From contig NZ_CP042914.1 of the NCBI RefSeq assembly GCF_008065135.1, positions 3,534,001 through 3,598,000 on the forward strand: a DNA stretch of 64,000 bases, in the 5' to 3' direction. The stretch comes from Roseimaritima ulvae (GTDB lineage Bacteria > Planctomycetota > Planctomycetia > Pirellulales > Pirellulaceae). Positions 1 to 9,131 of the stretch are shown in pieces. A program made the translations under genes and the position numbers. The notes under the pieces are model-generated. The model made no database searches and had not been told where the DNA came from. It saw only the letters and a list, made by a program, of their open reading frames with translations. Every line of letters starts with the position of its first letter. Position 1 is the stretch's first letter.

Positions 1-1
1 C

Positions 2-328
2 GTGTTATGCCTCAGCCAGCTGAACCGGCAAGCCGAAGACAGCAAAGACCATCGACCGAAGCTCAGTCACCTGCGGGAATCGGGGGCTATCGAGCAGGAT
101 GCCGACGTGGTGATGTTTGTGCATCGCGAAGAATATTACCAACGCGGTGAAGAACGCGAGCAGTACGCCGGACAAGCGGAAATCATCATCGCCAAGCAGC
201 GTAATGGTCCGGTTGGCGAAGTCGAACTGACGTGGGAAAAGAACTACACCCGGTTCCAGAACAAAGCTCCCGACCGTCACGACGAATTCGACGAGTACGC
301 CGAATACCAAGCCCCCAGCGGTTTTTAG
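2..328 (+). CDS. dnaB: Replicative DNA helicase DnaB, C-terminal fragment
   Basis: Only the last 108 codons are inside the window; the gene begins upstream and base 1 belongs to the previous codon. DnaB is the hexameric replicative helicase that unwinds DNA ahead of the replisome, using ATP. The visible part carries the family's late conserved motifs: LSQLNR at the left edge, then an [20 protein letters not shown] block (motif H4), then MFVHREEYY and [16 protein letters not shown], which is the usual C-terminal RecA-fold strand. The tail is short and acidic and ends at a TAG. The reading frame is open to the edge and in good condition. Identification is confident because this motif series is specific to DnaB-type helicases. 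Confidence 0.93.
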   Translation: MLCLSQLNRQAEDSKDHRPKLSHLRESGAIEQDADVVMFVHREEYYQRGEEREQYAGQAEIIIAKQRNGPVGEVELTWEKNYTRFQNKAPDRHDEFDEYAEYQAPSGF

Positions 329-335
329 CCCCGCC

Positions 336-466
336 CCCCGTAGCATGACTCTCTGAGTCGTGTACAGCACCCCACGTAGCATGGGCCCCCGGCCCGTGCA
401 TCTTCCAGCCCGACAATTCGCAGAACTGCTACAGGCCTACACGACTCGGAGAGTCATGCTACGGGG
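336..466. repeat. Inverted-repeat element with GTAGC ends
   Basis: Bases 336-364 and 438-466 are inverted copies of a 29-bp sequence with one mismatch; each begins with CCCCGTAGCATGACTCTC read inward. Between them lies another hairpin (GTAGCATGGGCC followed by GGCCCGTGC, near 376-401). The element sits between the convergent ends of dnaB and tpx, so it may also act as a bidirectional terminator. It belongs to the GTAGC hairpin family seen elsewhere in the window. Confidence 0.8.
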
Positions 467-483
467 CTGCGCGCTTTTCACGC

Positions 484-984
484 TTACTTCAGCGCTGCCA
501 GGGCGGCGTCGTAGTTGGGTTCGTCGGCGGTTTCGGCGACCAATTCCGTGTGCACGACTTTGCCGTTTTCGTCGATCACTACGACCGATCGCGCCAACAG
601 TCCGGCCAGCGGTCCGTCTTCGATCTGCACGCCGTAGGTGCGGCCGAATTCACCGCTGCGGAAATCCGACGCGGAGATGACGTTGTCCAGACCTTCACCG
701 CCACAGAATCGCTTTTGCGCAAACGGCAGGTCGCGGGAAACACACAGCACGGCCGTGTTATCCAACCCGTTGGCTTCCTGGTTAAAGCGTTTGACGCTGA
801 GCGCACAGGTAGGGGTATCGATGCTGGGGAAGATGTTCAGGACCACGCGTTTGCCGGCGTAATCGCTGTTGGTGGTTTCCGAAAGATCGATCTTGGTCAA
901 GCTGATGGCCGGTGCATCGGATCCGACAGCCGGCAGATCGCCGTTGGTGTGAAAGGGGTTGCCTTTGAGTTTGAAATCGGCCAT
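484..984 (-). CDS. tpx: Thiol peroxidase (Tpx, atypical 2-Cys peroxiredoxin)
   Basis: Predicted 166-residue thiol peroxidase that reduces hydrogen peroxide and alkyl hydroperoxides using thioredoxin. The peroxidatic cysteine is Cys60 in SIDTPTCALSVKRFN, and the resolving cysteine is Cys94 in LPFAQKRFCGGEG, close to Cys61 and Cys95 of Escherichia coli Tpx. Length matches the family (about 165-170). The start chosen is the ATG at 984, preceded by GGAG six bases upstream; a longer frame to 1023 adds a basic stretch that is not part of the family. It is convergent with dnaB. No signal peptide is visible, so it probably acts in the cytoplasm (periplasmic versions exist in enterobacteria). Confidence 0.95.
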   Translation of the reverse strand: MADFKLKGNPFHTNGDLPAVGSDAPAISLTKIDLSETTNSDYAGKRVVLNIFPSIDTPTCALSVKRFNQEANGLDNTAVLCVSRDLPFAQKRFCGGEGLDNVISASDFRSGEFGRTYGVQIEDGPLAGLLARSVVVIDENGKVVHTELVAETADEPNYDAALAALK

Positions 985-1142
985 GGAAGGCTCCGTGGGA
1001 AGGAAGGATCGTCTGCGTAACACATCAGGGCACGGTTATTCCGTGAAAAGCCGCTGCTGTCAACCAGCACACTCGGTCTTGTATTTCCCGGCGATCGTTT
1101 AGACTGTTGCCAAGGCCCCGTATGCAACCTGCCGGGAACTCC

Positions 1143-1166
1143 ATGAACCAACCGGGAACTCCATGA
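1143..1166 (+). other. Possible seven-codon leader ORF ahead of trkH
   Basis: An ATG at 1143 opens a frame reading MNQPGTP and stops at a TGA (1164-1166) that overlaps the trkH start codon as ATGA. A 16-bp direct repeat CCGGGAACTCCATGAA occurs at 1132-1147 and 1152-1167, so both ATGs lie in the same local context. This could couple translation of trkH to a short leader, or be a chance duplication. There is no strong Shine-Dalgarno sequence at either copy. Confidence 0.25.
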
Positions 1167-2821
1167 ATTTCGCATTGCTGAGCCGCTTGCTGGGAGCGGT
1201 CTGTCTGCTGATCGGGGGCTCGATGGTGTTCAGTTTACCCTGGGCCTTTCCCGGTTTGGCCGATCGCAAATTCGCACCGGCGGCCGACGCGGTCGAGTGG
1301 CGGGCTCTGGTGGGCTTTCTGGCCAGCATGCTGATCTGCGGGGTGTTGGGAGCCGTGTTGCGGCGGCTCGGCCGAGGCTCACGCGGCCACACGCTGTACC
1401 GCAAGGAGGCGATGGCGATCGTGGGGCTCAGCTGGGTGATGGCCACGATCCTGGGCGCCATGCCGATCTATTTCAGCGATACCTATATCGCCCCGGAGCG
1501 GCCGATCACGTTTGTCGAAGCGATGTTCGAGGCTCAATCGGGCTTTAGCACGACCGGCGCGACCACGCTGACGGATCTGGAAAACCCGGACCTGGTTTCG
1601 CACTGTGTGTTGTTTTGGCGGAGCTGGACGCATTTCCTGGGCGGGCTGGGAATTGTGGTCTTGTTTGTAGCCATCCTGGGGCAGGGGTCGGCCGGCAAAG
1701 CCATGATGCGGGCCGAGATGCCGGGGCCCAGCAAGGAGGGCAGTATGCCGCGGATGCAGCACACGGCGTTGGTGTTTGCCGCCATCTACATCGGCTTAAA
1801 CGCGATCCTGGCCGTCATCTATTTGGCCGAAGGGATGACGGTTTTCGACAGCCTCTGCCACGCCTTTGGAACCATGGCGACCGGGGGCTTCAGTACCTAC
1901 AACGCCAGCCTCGGCCGCTTCGACAGCGCCCTGATCGAATACACCACGATCCTGTTTATGATCCTCGCGGGCACCAATTTTACGCTGCTATATTTCTGTT
2001 CCATCGGCCGCCCCCGGCGGCTCTGGCGTGATATGGAATTCCAAACCTTCGTAGGGATCATCGCGGTGGTCACGGCCGGCGTGATTTTCTTTGGCATCAG
2101 CAACCAAGACGAAAAATTCGAAACTGGCGGTTCGGCTCTGCGGTACGGCATGTTCCAAGTCGTCTCGGTGATCACTACCACCGGCTATGGCACGGCCGAC
2201 TTTGACAGCTGGAATAATTTTGGCCGCGGGGCGTTGCTGTTGTTGATGTTTGTCGGCGGCTGCGCAGGCAGCACCGGCGGCGGGATGAAAGTCATCCGCC
2301 ACATCTTATTCGTTAAGATATTACGGTTGGAAATCGAACGAGCCCATCGGCCACGCGTTGTGCGGCTGTTGCGAGTCGGTGGACAAGCGGTGGACGATCC
2401 TGATTTGGCGCCCGGCATCATGTTGTATTTTTGTTTGTTCTTGGCGCTGTTTGTGAGCTCCTGGATGCTGTTGGTAACGCTGGAACCGGATCGTACCTGG
2501 GGCGTTGTCCGGACCAGCGACGGCGCCGCGGCGGTGGCCAACGATACCGACAACCCGGCTCTGGTCCAGCCGCCGGTGATCGAAACCCCGCAGCAGCGAT
2601 TGCAGAGCACGCTGGACGAAAAACTGCTCGATTCCGCCAGCGCGGTCGCCGCCACGTTGAACAACATCGGTCCCGGACTGGGCGTGGTCGGAGCCACCAA
2701 AAACTATGCCGGTTTCAGCCAGCCGGCTAAAATGCTGTTTGTCTGGCTGATGATGCTGGGGCGAGTGGAATTGTTTAGCGTACTGGTCCTGCTTTCTCCC
2801 AACTTTTGGCGTCGGCACTAG
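1163..2821 (+). CDS. TrkH/KtrB-family potassium uptake protein
   Basis: Predicted 552-residue integral membrane subunit of a Trk/Ktr potassium transporter. Members fold as four M1-P-M2 repeats, and four pore-loop segments are visible in order: FSTTGATTLTD, MATGGFSTYN, ITTTGYGTADF and LNNIGPGLGVVG, each with the central glycine of the K+ filter. Hydrophobic helices flank each loop, and a GGCAGSTGGGMK segment follows the third loop, as in TrkH. An extra polar stretch of about 60 residues (roughly 440-500) precedes the last pore loop. The gene for the cytoplasmic TrkA/KtrA gating subunit is not in this window. The next gene, a nucleotide cyclase, starts 2 bp after the stop, so the two are probably co-transcribed. 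The start is the ATG at 1163. Confidence 0.9.
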   Translation: MNFALLSRLLGAVCLLIGGSMVFSLPWAFPGLADRKFAPAADAVEWRALVGFLASMLICGVLGAVLRRLGRGSRGHTLYRKEAMAIVGLSWVMATILGAMPIYFSDTYIAPERPITFVEAMFEAQSGFSTTGATTLTDLENPDLVSHCVLFWRSWTHFLGGLGIVVLFVAILGQGSAGKAMMRAEMPGPSKEGSMPRMQHTALVFAAIYIGLNAILAVIYLAEGMTVFDSLCHAFGTMATGGFSTYNASLGRFDSALIEYTTILFMILAGTNFTLLYFCSIGRPRRLWRDMEFQTFVGIIAVVTAGVIFFGISNQDEKFETGGSALRYGMFQVVSVITTTGYGTADFDSWNNFGRGALLLLMFVGGCAGSTGGGMKVIRHILFVKILRLEIERAHRPRVVRLLRVGGQAVDDPDLAPGIMLYFCLFLALFVSSWMLLVTLEPDRTWGVVRTSDGAAAVANDTDNPALVQPPVIETPQQRLQSTLDEKLLDSASAVAATLNNIGPGLGVVGATKNYAGFSQPAKMLFVWLMMLGRVELFSVLVLLSPNFWRRH

Positions 2822-2823
2822 AC

Positions 2824-4638
2824 ATGATTCATCTGACCGTAATCTGCTCGGGCATGTCGGTCGCAACCTACGAGTTGCCGGAGGTGGAGATCGGACGTCA
2901 GCAGGATGGCGAGCCGCCGCCGTTTGAGATGCACACCGGCAAGGGCGTCCCACGGGTGATTGTGGCGGCCAACGCCAATCGTTATTTCCCCCGCAAACTG
3001 CTGCGGTTGAGTGTGGAAGAAAACGATCTGGTGGTTCGTAATCTGCACGAACACGTGGATTTCGAAATCGATGGCGTGGGCACGATGGCCCCGGGTGACG
3101 TTCGCTCTTTCTCCCGGCCGATCCGCATCCAGGTCTCGCCCTCAATCGCGTTGGAAGTGCACAACGATATCTGGAGTGCGCGTACGCAGCACGCCACCCG
3201 CATCGATGATCGCATCGAGTCGAACGACGCATCGGCGCCAATGATGTCGTTTACGCGAATGGTCACCGACCGCGATATCGGTGGCCGCAGCGAAGCCGTG
3301 GTGCAGTTGTTGAGGCTGGTGCTACAAATCCGCGAACATGCCGCAGGTTCCGACGAATTCTTCCATGCCGCCACCCATGCCGCGGCCAAGGCCCTGGAGC
3401 TGGATCGGGCGATGGTGATGATGCGGCGGGGTGAGGGCTGGGAATGTGTGGCCGAATACCCCCGCCCCCAAGCCGACGCGGATACCGCCGTGACGCGTCC
3501 CTTCAGCCAGACGCTGCTGTGTTCCATGTTGTTAAACGGCAAAACGGAATTCTTCGAACCCACGACGGCGCAGGGCGGCGATATGGCGCTGCAATCGTTG
3601 GTTAACCTCGATCGCGGCGTGGCCACTCCGCTGATCGGCGAACATCACCAGGTGATCGGTGCCCTGTGTGGCGACCGTATTCAACAAACCTTGGGCAGCC
3701 CGCCGATCTCGGCACTGGAAGCGACGCTGCTGGAAGTTATCGCCGAAACGGTGTCCTCCGGTTTAGCGCGGCGTCGCGAAGAAGAAAATCGCACGCGGCT
3801 GGAACAGTTTTTTACCTCCCGTGTGGCCGATCAATTACAGGACAACCCGCGTCTGCTGGAAGGCCACGACGCCACCGTGACGGTGCTGTTTTGCGACATC
3901 CGCGGCTTCAGCACGATCACTCAGCGGTTGGGCGCCACCAAAACCATCCTCTGGATCAACGACGTGTTGACCGAATTGAGCGAATGTGTGTTGCAGCACG
4001 ATGGCGTGCTGGTCGACTACGTGGGCGACGAACTGCTGGCCATGTGGGGCGCCCCGGGCCCACAAGCCGATCATGCCCAACGAGCGGTCGCGGCGGCAAT
4101 CGACATGCTGGCCAAGCGGCGACCGCTGAGCGACCGCTGGCACGATGTGGTCGTCGAAGAATTCGGGTTCGGCATCGGGCTTAGCACTGGCCAGGCTCGG
4201 GTTGGCAATACCGGCTCGCAGCTGAAATTTAAATACGGCCCGCTGGGAAGTACGGTTAATATCGGCAGCCGTTTTCAGGGCGCCACCAAGTACTTTCGGG
4301 TCCCGGCGCTGGCCACCGAACGCACGGTGGAAGCCATGGCCCCGGCCAGCTACCGACGGCTGGGGCAAATCCAAGTGGTCGGCATCCCCGAGCCCTTGAT
4401 GGCGTTTGAGATCGGCGACAACAGCGCGGCCGAGTTCGCCGAATTGAAGGAGCAATACGAAGCGGCCTTGGATGCCTTCGAAGCTCAGCGGTTCTTCGAA
4501 GCCGCTCGCCGACTCTCGTCGTTGTTGGAACGATTTCCCAAAGACGCTCCCACGGTTCTGCTACTCAGCCGCGTCGTCGATCAACTAGCCCGCCCCGGCG
4601 ACCAGTTCAGCCCCGTCTGGAAACTAGAAGGCAAATAG
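2824..4638 (+). CDS. FHA-like and GAF domain adenylate/guanylate cyclase
   Basis: Predicted 604-residue multidomain signalling protein. The C-terminal part (about 350-520) is a class III nucleotide cyclase domain: LFCDIRGFSTITQRLG supplies the first metal-binding Asp, and VDYVGDELLAMWG the second metal-binding Asp region. A GAF-like domain occupies about 145-325, starting at a helical segment and containing the DRAMVMMRRGEGWECVAEY core. The N-terminal 100 residues resemble a forkhead-associated (FHA) domain, with VEIGRQQDG and a beta-rich LVVRNLHEHVDFEIDG stretch. A C-terminal tail after 540 looks like a TPR-type helical pair. The ATG at 2824 was chosen over a TTG at 2806 that lies inside trkH. 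Whether it makes cAMP or cGMP cannot be told. It follows trkH by 2 bp, and a cyclic-nucleotide-binding transporter ATPase lies at 44972. Confidence 0.9.
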   Translation: MIHLTVICSGMSVATYELPEVEIGRQQDGEPPPFEMHTGKGVPRVIVAANANRYFPRKLLRLSVEENDLVVRNLHEHVDFEIDGVGTMAPGDVRSFSRPIRIQVSPSIALEVHNDIWSARTQHATRIDDRIESNDASAPMMSFTRMVTDRDIGGRSEAVVQLLRLVLQIREHAAGSDEFFHAATHAAAKALELDRAMVMMRRGEGWECVAEYPRPQADADTAVTRPFSQTLLCSMLLNGKTEFFEPTTAQGGDMALQSLVNLDRGVATPLIGEHHQVIGALCGDRIQQTLGSPPISALEATLLEVIAETVSSGLARRREEENRTRLEQFFTSRVADQLQDNPRLLEGHDATVTVLFCDIRGFSTITQRLGATKTILWINDVLTELSECVLQHDGVLVDYVGDELLAMWGAPGPQADHAQRAVAAAIDMLAKRRPLSDRWHDVVVEEFGFGIGLSTGQARVGNTGSQLKFKYGPLGSTVNIGSRFQGATKYFRVPALATERTVEAMAPASYRRLGQIQVVGIPEPLMAFEIGDNSAAEFAELKEQYEAALDAFEAQRFFEAARRLSSLLERFPKDAPTVLLLSRVVDQLARPGDQFSPVWKLEGK

Positions 4639-4695
4639 GGGCAAACACGCACCGCCCGCTTCCGCTGGGCATCAGCCGCGAAGCGGCGGCGTCAT

Positions 4696-4719
4696 GTAGC
4701 CATGGGCGCCAGCCCATGG
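4696..4719. repeat. GTAGC/GCCA hairpin
   Basis: GTAGC is followed by an 8-bp perfect stem CCATGGGC and GCCCATGG around a GCCA loop. It lies between the convergent ends of the cyclase and the membrane-protein gene, so it may help termination. It is one of several hairpins in the window with the same lead and loop but different stems. Confidence 0.8.
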
Positions 4720-4743
4720 AAACATTCTCCCGCTGCTCCGCTG

Positions 4744-5703
4744 CTATGCTTCGCCGCCCGCGGCCGCGCGATGGCGGCGTAGAACCGCCGCTGCGATGGC
4801 GGCCGCGAGCAATTCCACGGCCAGGAACAACAGTCTCGCCAACAGGGCTGCGGTCAGTGCTTCGGCGGCCCCGATTCGCGGCGCCAACACGGCCGCCAAA
4901 ATCCATTCACGCACTCCCGCACCGCCGGGCAGCAGCGAAACAAACCCCGCCACCACAGCCAGAGCCATGGCGGCCGATGCCAACAAAAGATCGTCGCCCG
5001 ATGCGGTCGGCACCAGTGAATAGACAATCAATGCAAAAGCCGCACCGATCAGAATCCAGGTCAGCGACATCCAGAACCAACCGGCCGCAAACGTCTTCCC
5101 ATCATACGCCTCCAATGGCACGTCGCCGGGTTTCGCGCGGCGGCTGTTGGCGATTCGCACTACCGCACGGAACAAGGGCGGGATCGTGGGGATCGAGGCG
5201 GACAAGACCAATCCGCAGGCCAGAGCCACCAGCCAGCCGGGCACGTCCGCAAACGCGATCACGATTCCAGCTAGTGCGCCGCCGGTGGCCATCATCGTCA
5301 GCGTTTCAATGAACACCGCCACCGTGGCGGGCAGCGGTCGCACGCCCGGGCCGGCGATCGCCCCCACCCGCAGCACCACCACCATGGCCTTGCCCGGCAC
5401 GTATTTTCCCAAATGGCCCTGTACATGAGCCGCCACGGCGGGCCACAAGCCCACTGGTACGGCGAACCGCCGCAACACAAAGAACCAGTAGATGCCTGCC
5501 GGCAACAAAGCCAACGCGTAACTACATCCTGCCAGGGCCAGCGCCGGCCAGCGGATCTGCAGCAGCAGTTGCCGTTTGGCGGGATCCTGCGAAAACTCAC
5601 GCAGGGCATCGCGGAGGGTAAGCGAAAGTCCGATCACCACGATCAAAATCACCACCATCCGCGCGATCGATTTCCAATGTTTCCGCACACCAAGACTTTG
5701 CAA
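4744..5703 (-). CDS. YbhN/UPF0104-type membrane protein (lysylphosphatidylglycerol synthase TM family)
   Basis: Predicted 319-residue polytopic membrane protein of the family that includes YbhN and the flippase half of MprF. Family marks are an HVQGHLGKYVPGKAMVVV segment early in the chain and FVSLLPGGAGVREWIL near the end, with about seven to eight hydrophobic helices. Relatives move or flip lipids or isoprenoid-linked substrates across the membrane; the substrate here is unknown, and no synthase domain is attached. Start choice is uncertain: TTG at 5703, GTG at 5688 and ATG at 5658 are all in frame, none with a strong Shine-Dalgarno, so the N-terminal edge is provisional. It is divergent from the AI-2E gene at 5841. 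Confidence 0.8.
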   Translation of the reverse strand: MQSLGVRKHWKSIARMVVILIVVIGLSLTLRDALREFSQDPAKRQLLLQIRWPALALAGCSYALALLPAGIYWFFVLRRFAVPVGLWPAVAAHVQGHLGKYVPGKAMVVVLRVGAIAGPGVRPLPATVAVFIETLTMMATGGALAGIVIAFADVPGWLVALACGLVLSASIPTIPPLFRAVVRIANSRRAKPGDVPLEAYDGKTFAAGWFWMSLTWILIGAAFALIVYSLVPTASGDDLLLASAAMALAVVAGFVSLLPGGAGVREWILAAVLAPRIGAAEALTAALLARLLFLAVELLAAAIAAAVLRRHRAAAGGEA

Positions 5704-5840
5704 GAATTTCCGAATCGGATGGTTAGCCTGCCCGCCGCTCGATCGTTAGGTTATAAACCCCAGCAGCCAAACGGCAAACCGCCGCGCGGCGCAGCGCTCG
5801 ACCGCGTCCACTTACTTGGAATCGAAAGACAACCATCCCC

Positions 5841-7409
5841 ATGAGCGATCCTCACGAAAGCGTCCCGCCGACCGCCGATGCGCCGAGCGAATCGGCCGCC
5901 AATACGCTGCTCGGCAGTTCGATCTCGCGTTTGATTTCGGTAGCGGTTTTAATCGTCGTGATCGTAGCCATTGGGATCCTGTTTTACCGTGTGATGGTGG
6001 GCTTCTTTGTGCCGCTCTTTCTAGCGGCTCTATTAGTCGTCATTTTTCGTCCCTTGCATACCTGGTTCTGTGAGCGCTCCGGCCAGCGTCCGCGGTTGGC
6101 CGCGATGTTAACCACCGGAACGATCTTGCTGATCGTCTTGATTCCCGCCGCCTTGGTGCTGACGATTGGCGCCGCGCAGGGCACGCGTTTGTTGTCAGGC
6201 GTCAACTCCCAGAACATCACCCTGGCGATCGGCCGCGCCCGCGACACCTTTGGGCTGTCGATGCAGGCCCCCGAGGTGCATCGCCAGCTGAACGTGATGA
6301 TCGACCAATTGGCTGACAAACAGGATCTGCCGACCATCCAAGCTCGGCTTGCGGAGGTCGAACAGTTAAGCGAAAAGCTGCGCGACACCTACAAAGACAC
6401 TCCCCAATTCACCGCTGAACTATTCGAGCAATTGGACGAGCTGCTGCAGCGACTGCGCGCCCAGGCGATCGAGATGGATGCCCCGACCGCCAACGTCGAA
6501 CGGGCTGACGTCGCTCCGGCAAACGCGGTCCTGGAACTGATCGGTGAACCAATGCTGGAACAGGATTCCGGCGGACCTCCGGCGACCAGCGACTGGCAGC
6601 GGTGGCAGGATTATCAGCAAACCCTGGTTGAAATCGATGATACCAACGGCCGTTTGCAAAACCAGATGTTGGGGGGAGCGATTCGAGCGGAATTGAAACT
6701 GCTGGCCAATCCGTCGGACGAAGCCATCCATATCGGTTTGGTGCGCGGCCGGCAGTACCTACAGGGACAACTGCCCAGCGTGGCGTCGGCGACGACCGGC
6801 TTTCTGTTCCACATCGTGTTTGGTCTGGTCGTACTGGTGATCGCGATCTATTTCTTCCTGCTCGACGGACCCACCATGACCCGCACGATGATGCGTCTGA
6901 GCCCGCTGGACGATGCCTACGAAGAGCGGTTGTTGGTGGAGTTTGATCGGACCAGCCGGGCCGTGGTATTGGCGACCATCCTAAGTGCGTTGACGCAGGG
7001 AGTCCTGGCCGCCTTTGGTTATTACGTCGCCGGTTTGGATTCCGTGGTGTTGTTGTTTTTAGCGACGACGTTCATGGCTCTGATCCCCTTTCTCGGCGCG
7101 ATGTCCGTATGGTTGCCCTGTGTGCTGTGGCTGGGATTTGTCGACCAACGCTGGGGTGCGGCGATCGGGCTGGCGATTTGGGGGGCTCTGGTCGTTTCGA
7201 CAATCGACAATGTTATTAAAGTATTCATCCTACACGGACACAGCCAATTGCATCCGTTGTTGGCGCTGTTGAGCGTCCTCGGGGGCGTACAAGTATTCGG
7301 ACCGGTGGGGATTTTGGTGGGCCCCATGATCGTCGTGTTCTTGCAAACGCTGCTGGAAATTTTGCACCATGAACTGATGAAGGACCGCGAACCGGAGACT
7401 GCCGTATGA
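5841..7409 (+). CDS. AI-2E family (PerM-like) transporter with a large soluble insert
   Basis: Predicted 522-residue membrane protein of the AI-2E/PerM family, whose members export or exchange small molecules or ions. Three helices lie at about 31-48, 52-69 and 88-109, and the conserved C-terminal block of helices starts near 313 (FHIVFGLVVLVIAIYFFLLDG) and includes the GLDSVVLLFLATTFMALIPFLG and GPVGILVGPMIVV motifs. Usual length is about 350 residues. The excess is a predicted soluble, charged, helical region at about 110-315 with coiled-coil character, replacing the short loop of normal members. The start ATG at 5841 was picked because the chain begins with a typical polar leader. The stop overlaps the start of the M32 peptidase (ATGA), indicating an operon. 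Confidence 0.88.
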   Translation: MSDPHESVPPTADAPSESAANTLLGSSISRLISVAVLIVVIVAIGILFYRVMVGFFVPLFLAALLVVIFRPLHTWFCERSGQRPRLAAMLTTGTILLIVLIPAALVLTIGAAQGTRLLSGVNSQNITLAIGRARDTFGLSMQAPEVHRQLNVMIDQLADKQDLPTIQARLAEVEQLSEKLRDTYKDTPQFTAELFEQLDELLQRLRAQAIEMDAPTANVERADVAPANAVLELIGEPMLEQDSGGPPATSDWQRWQDYQQTLVEIDDTNGRLQNQMLGGAIRAELKLLANPSDEAIHIGLVRGRQYLQGQLPSVASATTGFLFHIVFGLVVLVIAIYFFLLDGPTMTRTMMRLSPLDDAYEERLLVEFDRTSRAVVLATILSALTQGVLAAFGYYVAGLDSVVLLFLATTFMALIPFLGAMSVWLPCVLWLGFVDQRWGAAIGLAIWGALVVSTIDNVIKVFILHGHSQLHPLLALLSVLGGVQVFGPVGILVGPMIVVFLQTLLEILHHELMKDREPETAV

Positions 7410-8926
7410 CACCCGAACAACATTTTGAAGCGTTGAAAACCCGATTCCACGAAGTCGCTCTGCTGCAATCGGCTGCCGACGCCCTGGAATGGGACGAGCG
7501 AACCGGATTGCCTGCCAAGGCGGGAGAATACCGAGCGGCTCAGGTGACGCTACTCCGCGGCATGATCCACCAGCAACGCACGGCGGCCGCCGTGGGCGAG
7601 CATCTGGAGGCGTTGCGTGACAGCCGGCTGGCCGACGATCCAACCAGCGACGTAGGTGCCACAATCGCTCGGCTGGACGAAGATTACCAGCGAGAGCGAA
7701 AGCTGCCGCAGGATTTGGTCGAAGCCCTGGCCAGCGCCACAGTCCTGGGCCAGCAGAAATGGGACGCGGCACGCAAAGCCGACGATTACGCGGCATTCCA
7801 ACCCGCGCTTTCCGAAATCCTGTCGCTCAAACGACAGGCCGCGGCGCATCAACAGACCGACGGGCAGACGCTGTACGACGCGATGATCCACGAGTTCGAA
7901 CCGGGGGCGCGGAGTGCGGACATTGCGGCCGTGTTCGCAGACCTTCGCAATCAACTGGTGCCGCTGGTCGAATCGCTCCAAGCGGCACCCCGACAGCCCA
8001 ATACCGATCTTCTCCGCCGCGATTACCCCATCGATGCGCAGCGTGCCTTCAGTCGGTTTGCTGCCGAAGCGATTGGATTCGATTTCCAGCGAGGCCGGTT
8101 GGACATCACTTCGCACCCATTCTGCACCAGCTTGGGGCCCGACGATTCCCGGATCCTGACGCGTTATGAAACCAACTGGTTTCCCGGTGGGTTGTACGGC
8201 ACGATGCACGAGGCCGGTCACGGTATGTACGACCAGGGACTGCGGACCGAATGGTATGGAATGCCGCCGGGCAGTTACGTCTCGTTGGGGATTCACGAAT
8301 CCCAATCACGCCTCTGGGAAAACTTGGTCGGCCGCTCGCTGCCGTTCTGGAAATTTGCCTTCCCCCATGCGCAAAAAGCCTTTCCCGGAGCACTCTCGGA
8401 TGTGTCGCTGGACGAACTGCATTTCGCCGTCAATGGAGTGCGGCCGAGTTTGATTCGCGTGGAAGCGGACGAAGCGACCTACAACCTGCACGTAATTATT
8501 CGGTTTGAGTTGGAACAGCAGCTGGTCGCGGACGAGTTGAACGTGGCGGATTTGCCGGATGCCTGGAACGAGAAGTATCGGCAGATGTTAAACGTCGAAT
8601 CGCCAACCTTTGCCGACGGCGTGCTGCAGGACGTGCATTGGTCGGCGGGCTTGTTCGGGTATTTCCCCACCTACGCCATCGGTAACCTCTGTGCGGCGCA
8701 GTTGTACGATGCCGCCGTCCGCGATCTGGGCGACATCGAAACGGCCATGGCCGCAGGCGATCTGAGCGGCTTGTTGGGCTGGTTGCGCAAGCACATCCAC
8801 CGCCACGGCCGCGTCTATGATCCCAACACCCTGATGCAAAACGCCACCGGCCAGCCGGTCAATTCTGAAGCACTGATCAATAGTTTGAAAAGCCGTTATG
8901 AGCCACTGTATGGTGTGGGGGAGTGA
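7406..8926 (+). CDS. Metallocarboxypeptidase, family M32
   Basis: Predicted 506-residue zinc carboxypeptidase of family M32 (carboxypeptidase Taq type), which removes C-terminal residues from peptides in the cytoplasm. The zinc motif HEAGH is at residues 268-272 (GTMHEAGHGMYDQGL), and the characteristic GIHESQSRLWEN segment with the third ligand region follows about 30 residues later. The GVRPSLIRVEADEATYNLHVIIRFELE block and the HWSAGLFGYFPTYAIGN block near the C-terminus are also diagnostic. Length agrees with the family (about 500). There is no signal peptide. The start codon overlaps the upstream AI-2E stop by 4 bp, so translation is probably coupled. Confidence 0.95.
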   Translation: MTPEQHFEALKTRFHEVALLQSAADALEWDERTGLPAKAGEYRAAQVTLLRGMIHQQRTAAAVGEHLEALRDSRLADDPTSDVGATIARLDEDYQRERKLPQDLVEALASATVLGQQKWDAARKADDYAAFQPALSEILSLKRQAAAHQQTDGQTLYDAMIHEFEPGARSADIAAVFADLRNQLVPLVESLQAAPRQPNTDLLRRDYPIDAQRAFSRFAAEAIGFDFQRGRLDITSHPFCTSLGPDDSRILTRYETNWFPGGLYGTMHEAGHGMYDQGLRTEWYGMPPGSYVSLGIHESQSRLWENLVGRSLPFWKFAFPHAQKAFPGALSDVSLDELHFAVNGVRPSLIRVEADEATYNLHVIIRFELEQQLVADELNVADLPDAWNEKYRQMLNVESPTFADGVLQDVHWSAGLFGYFPTYAIGNLCAAQLYDAAVRDLGDIETAMAAGDLSGLLGWLRKHIHRHGRVYDPNTLMQNATGQPVNSEALINSLKSRYEPLYGVGE

Positions 8927-8927
8927 T

Positions 8928-9110
8928 CGTTTAACCCGTAGCCGCAGGCGCCGGCGCGGGCTGCCTGGGGTGTTTGCCTTGGTTTTCGATGCACATCACC
9001 GAAACGCTTTACCGCAACGTGCCGGCGGACGGCGCCTGCGCCTACGGAGCCTGTCGTGCGTATGAGTGCGCGCCGAACGGTTCGAGGCTCCTGCGGCTAC
9101 GGGTTAAACG
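8928..9110. repeat. Inverted repeat with 21-bp perfect arms
   Basis: Bases 8928-8948 and 9090-9110 are perfect inverted copies (arm begins CGTTTAACCCGTAGCCGC). The arms contain the GTAGC lead seen in other repeats here. It lies between the convergent M32 and DUF1501 genes and may terminate both transcripts. Confidence 0.85.
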
Positions 9111-9131
9111 ACCTACGCCCCCCATTGCCCT

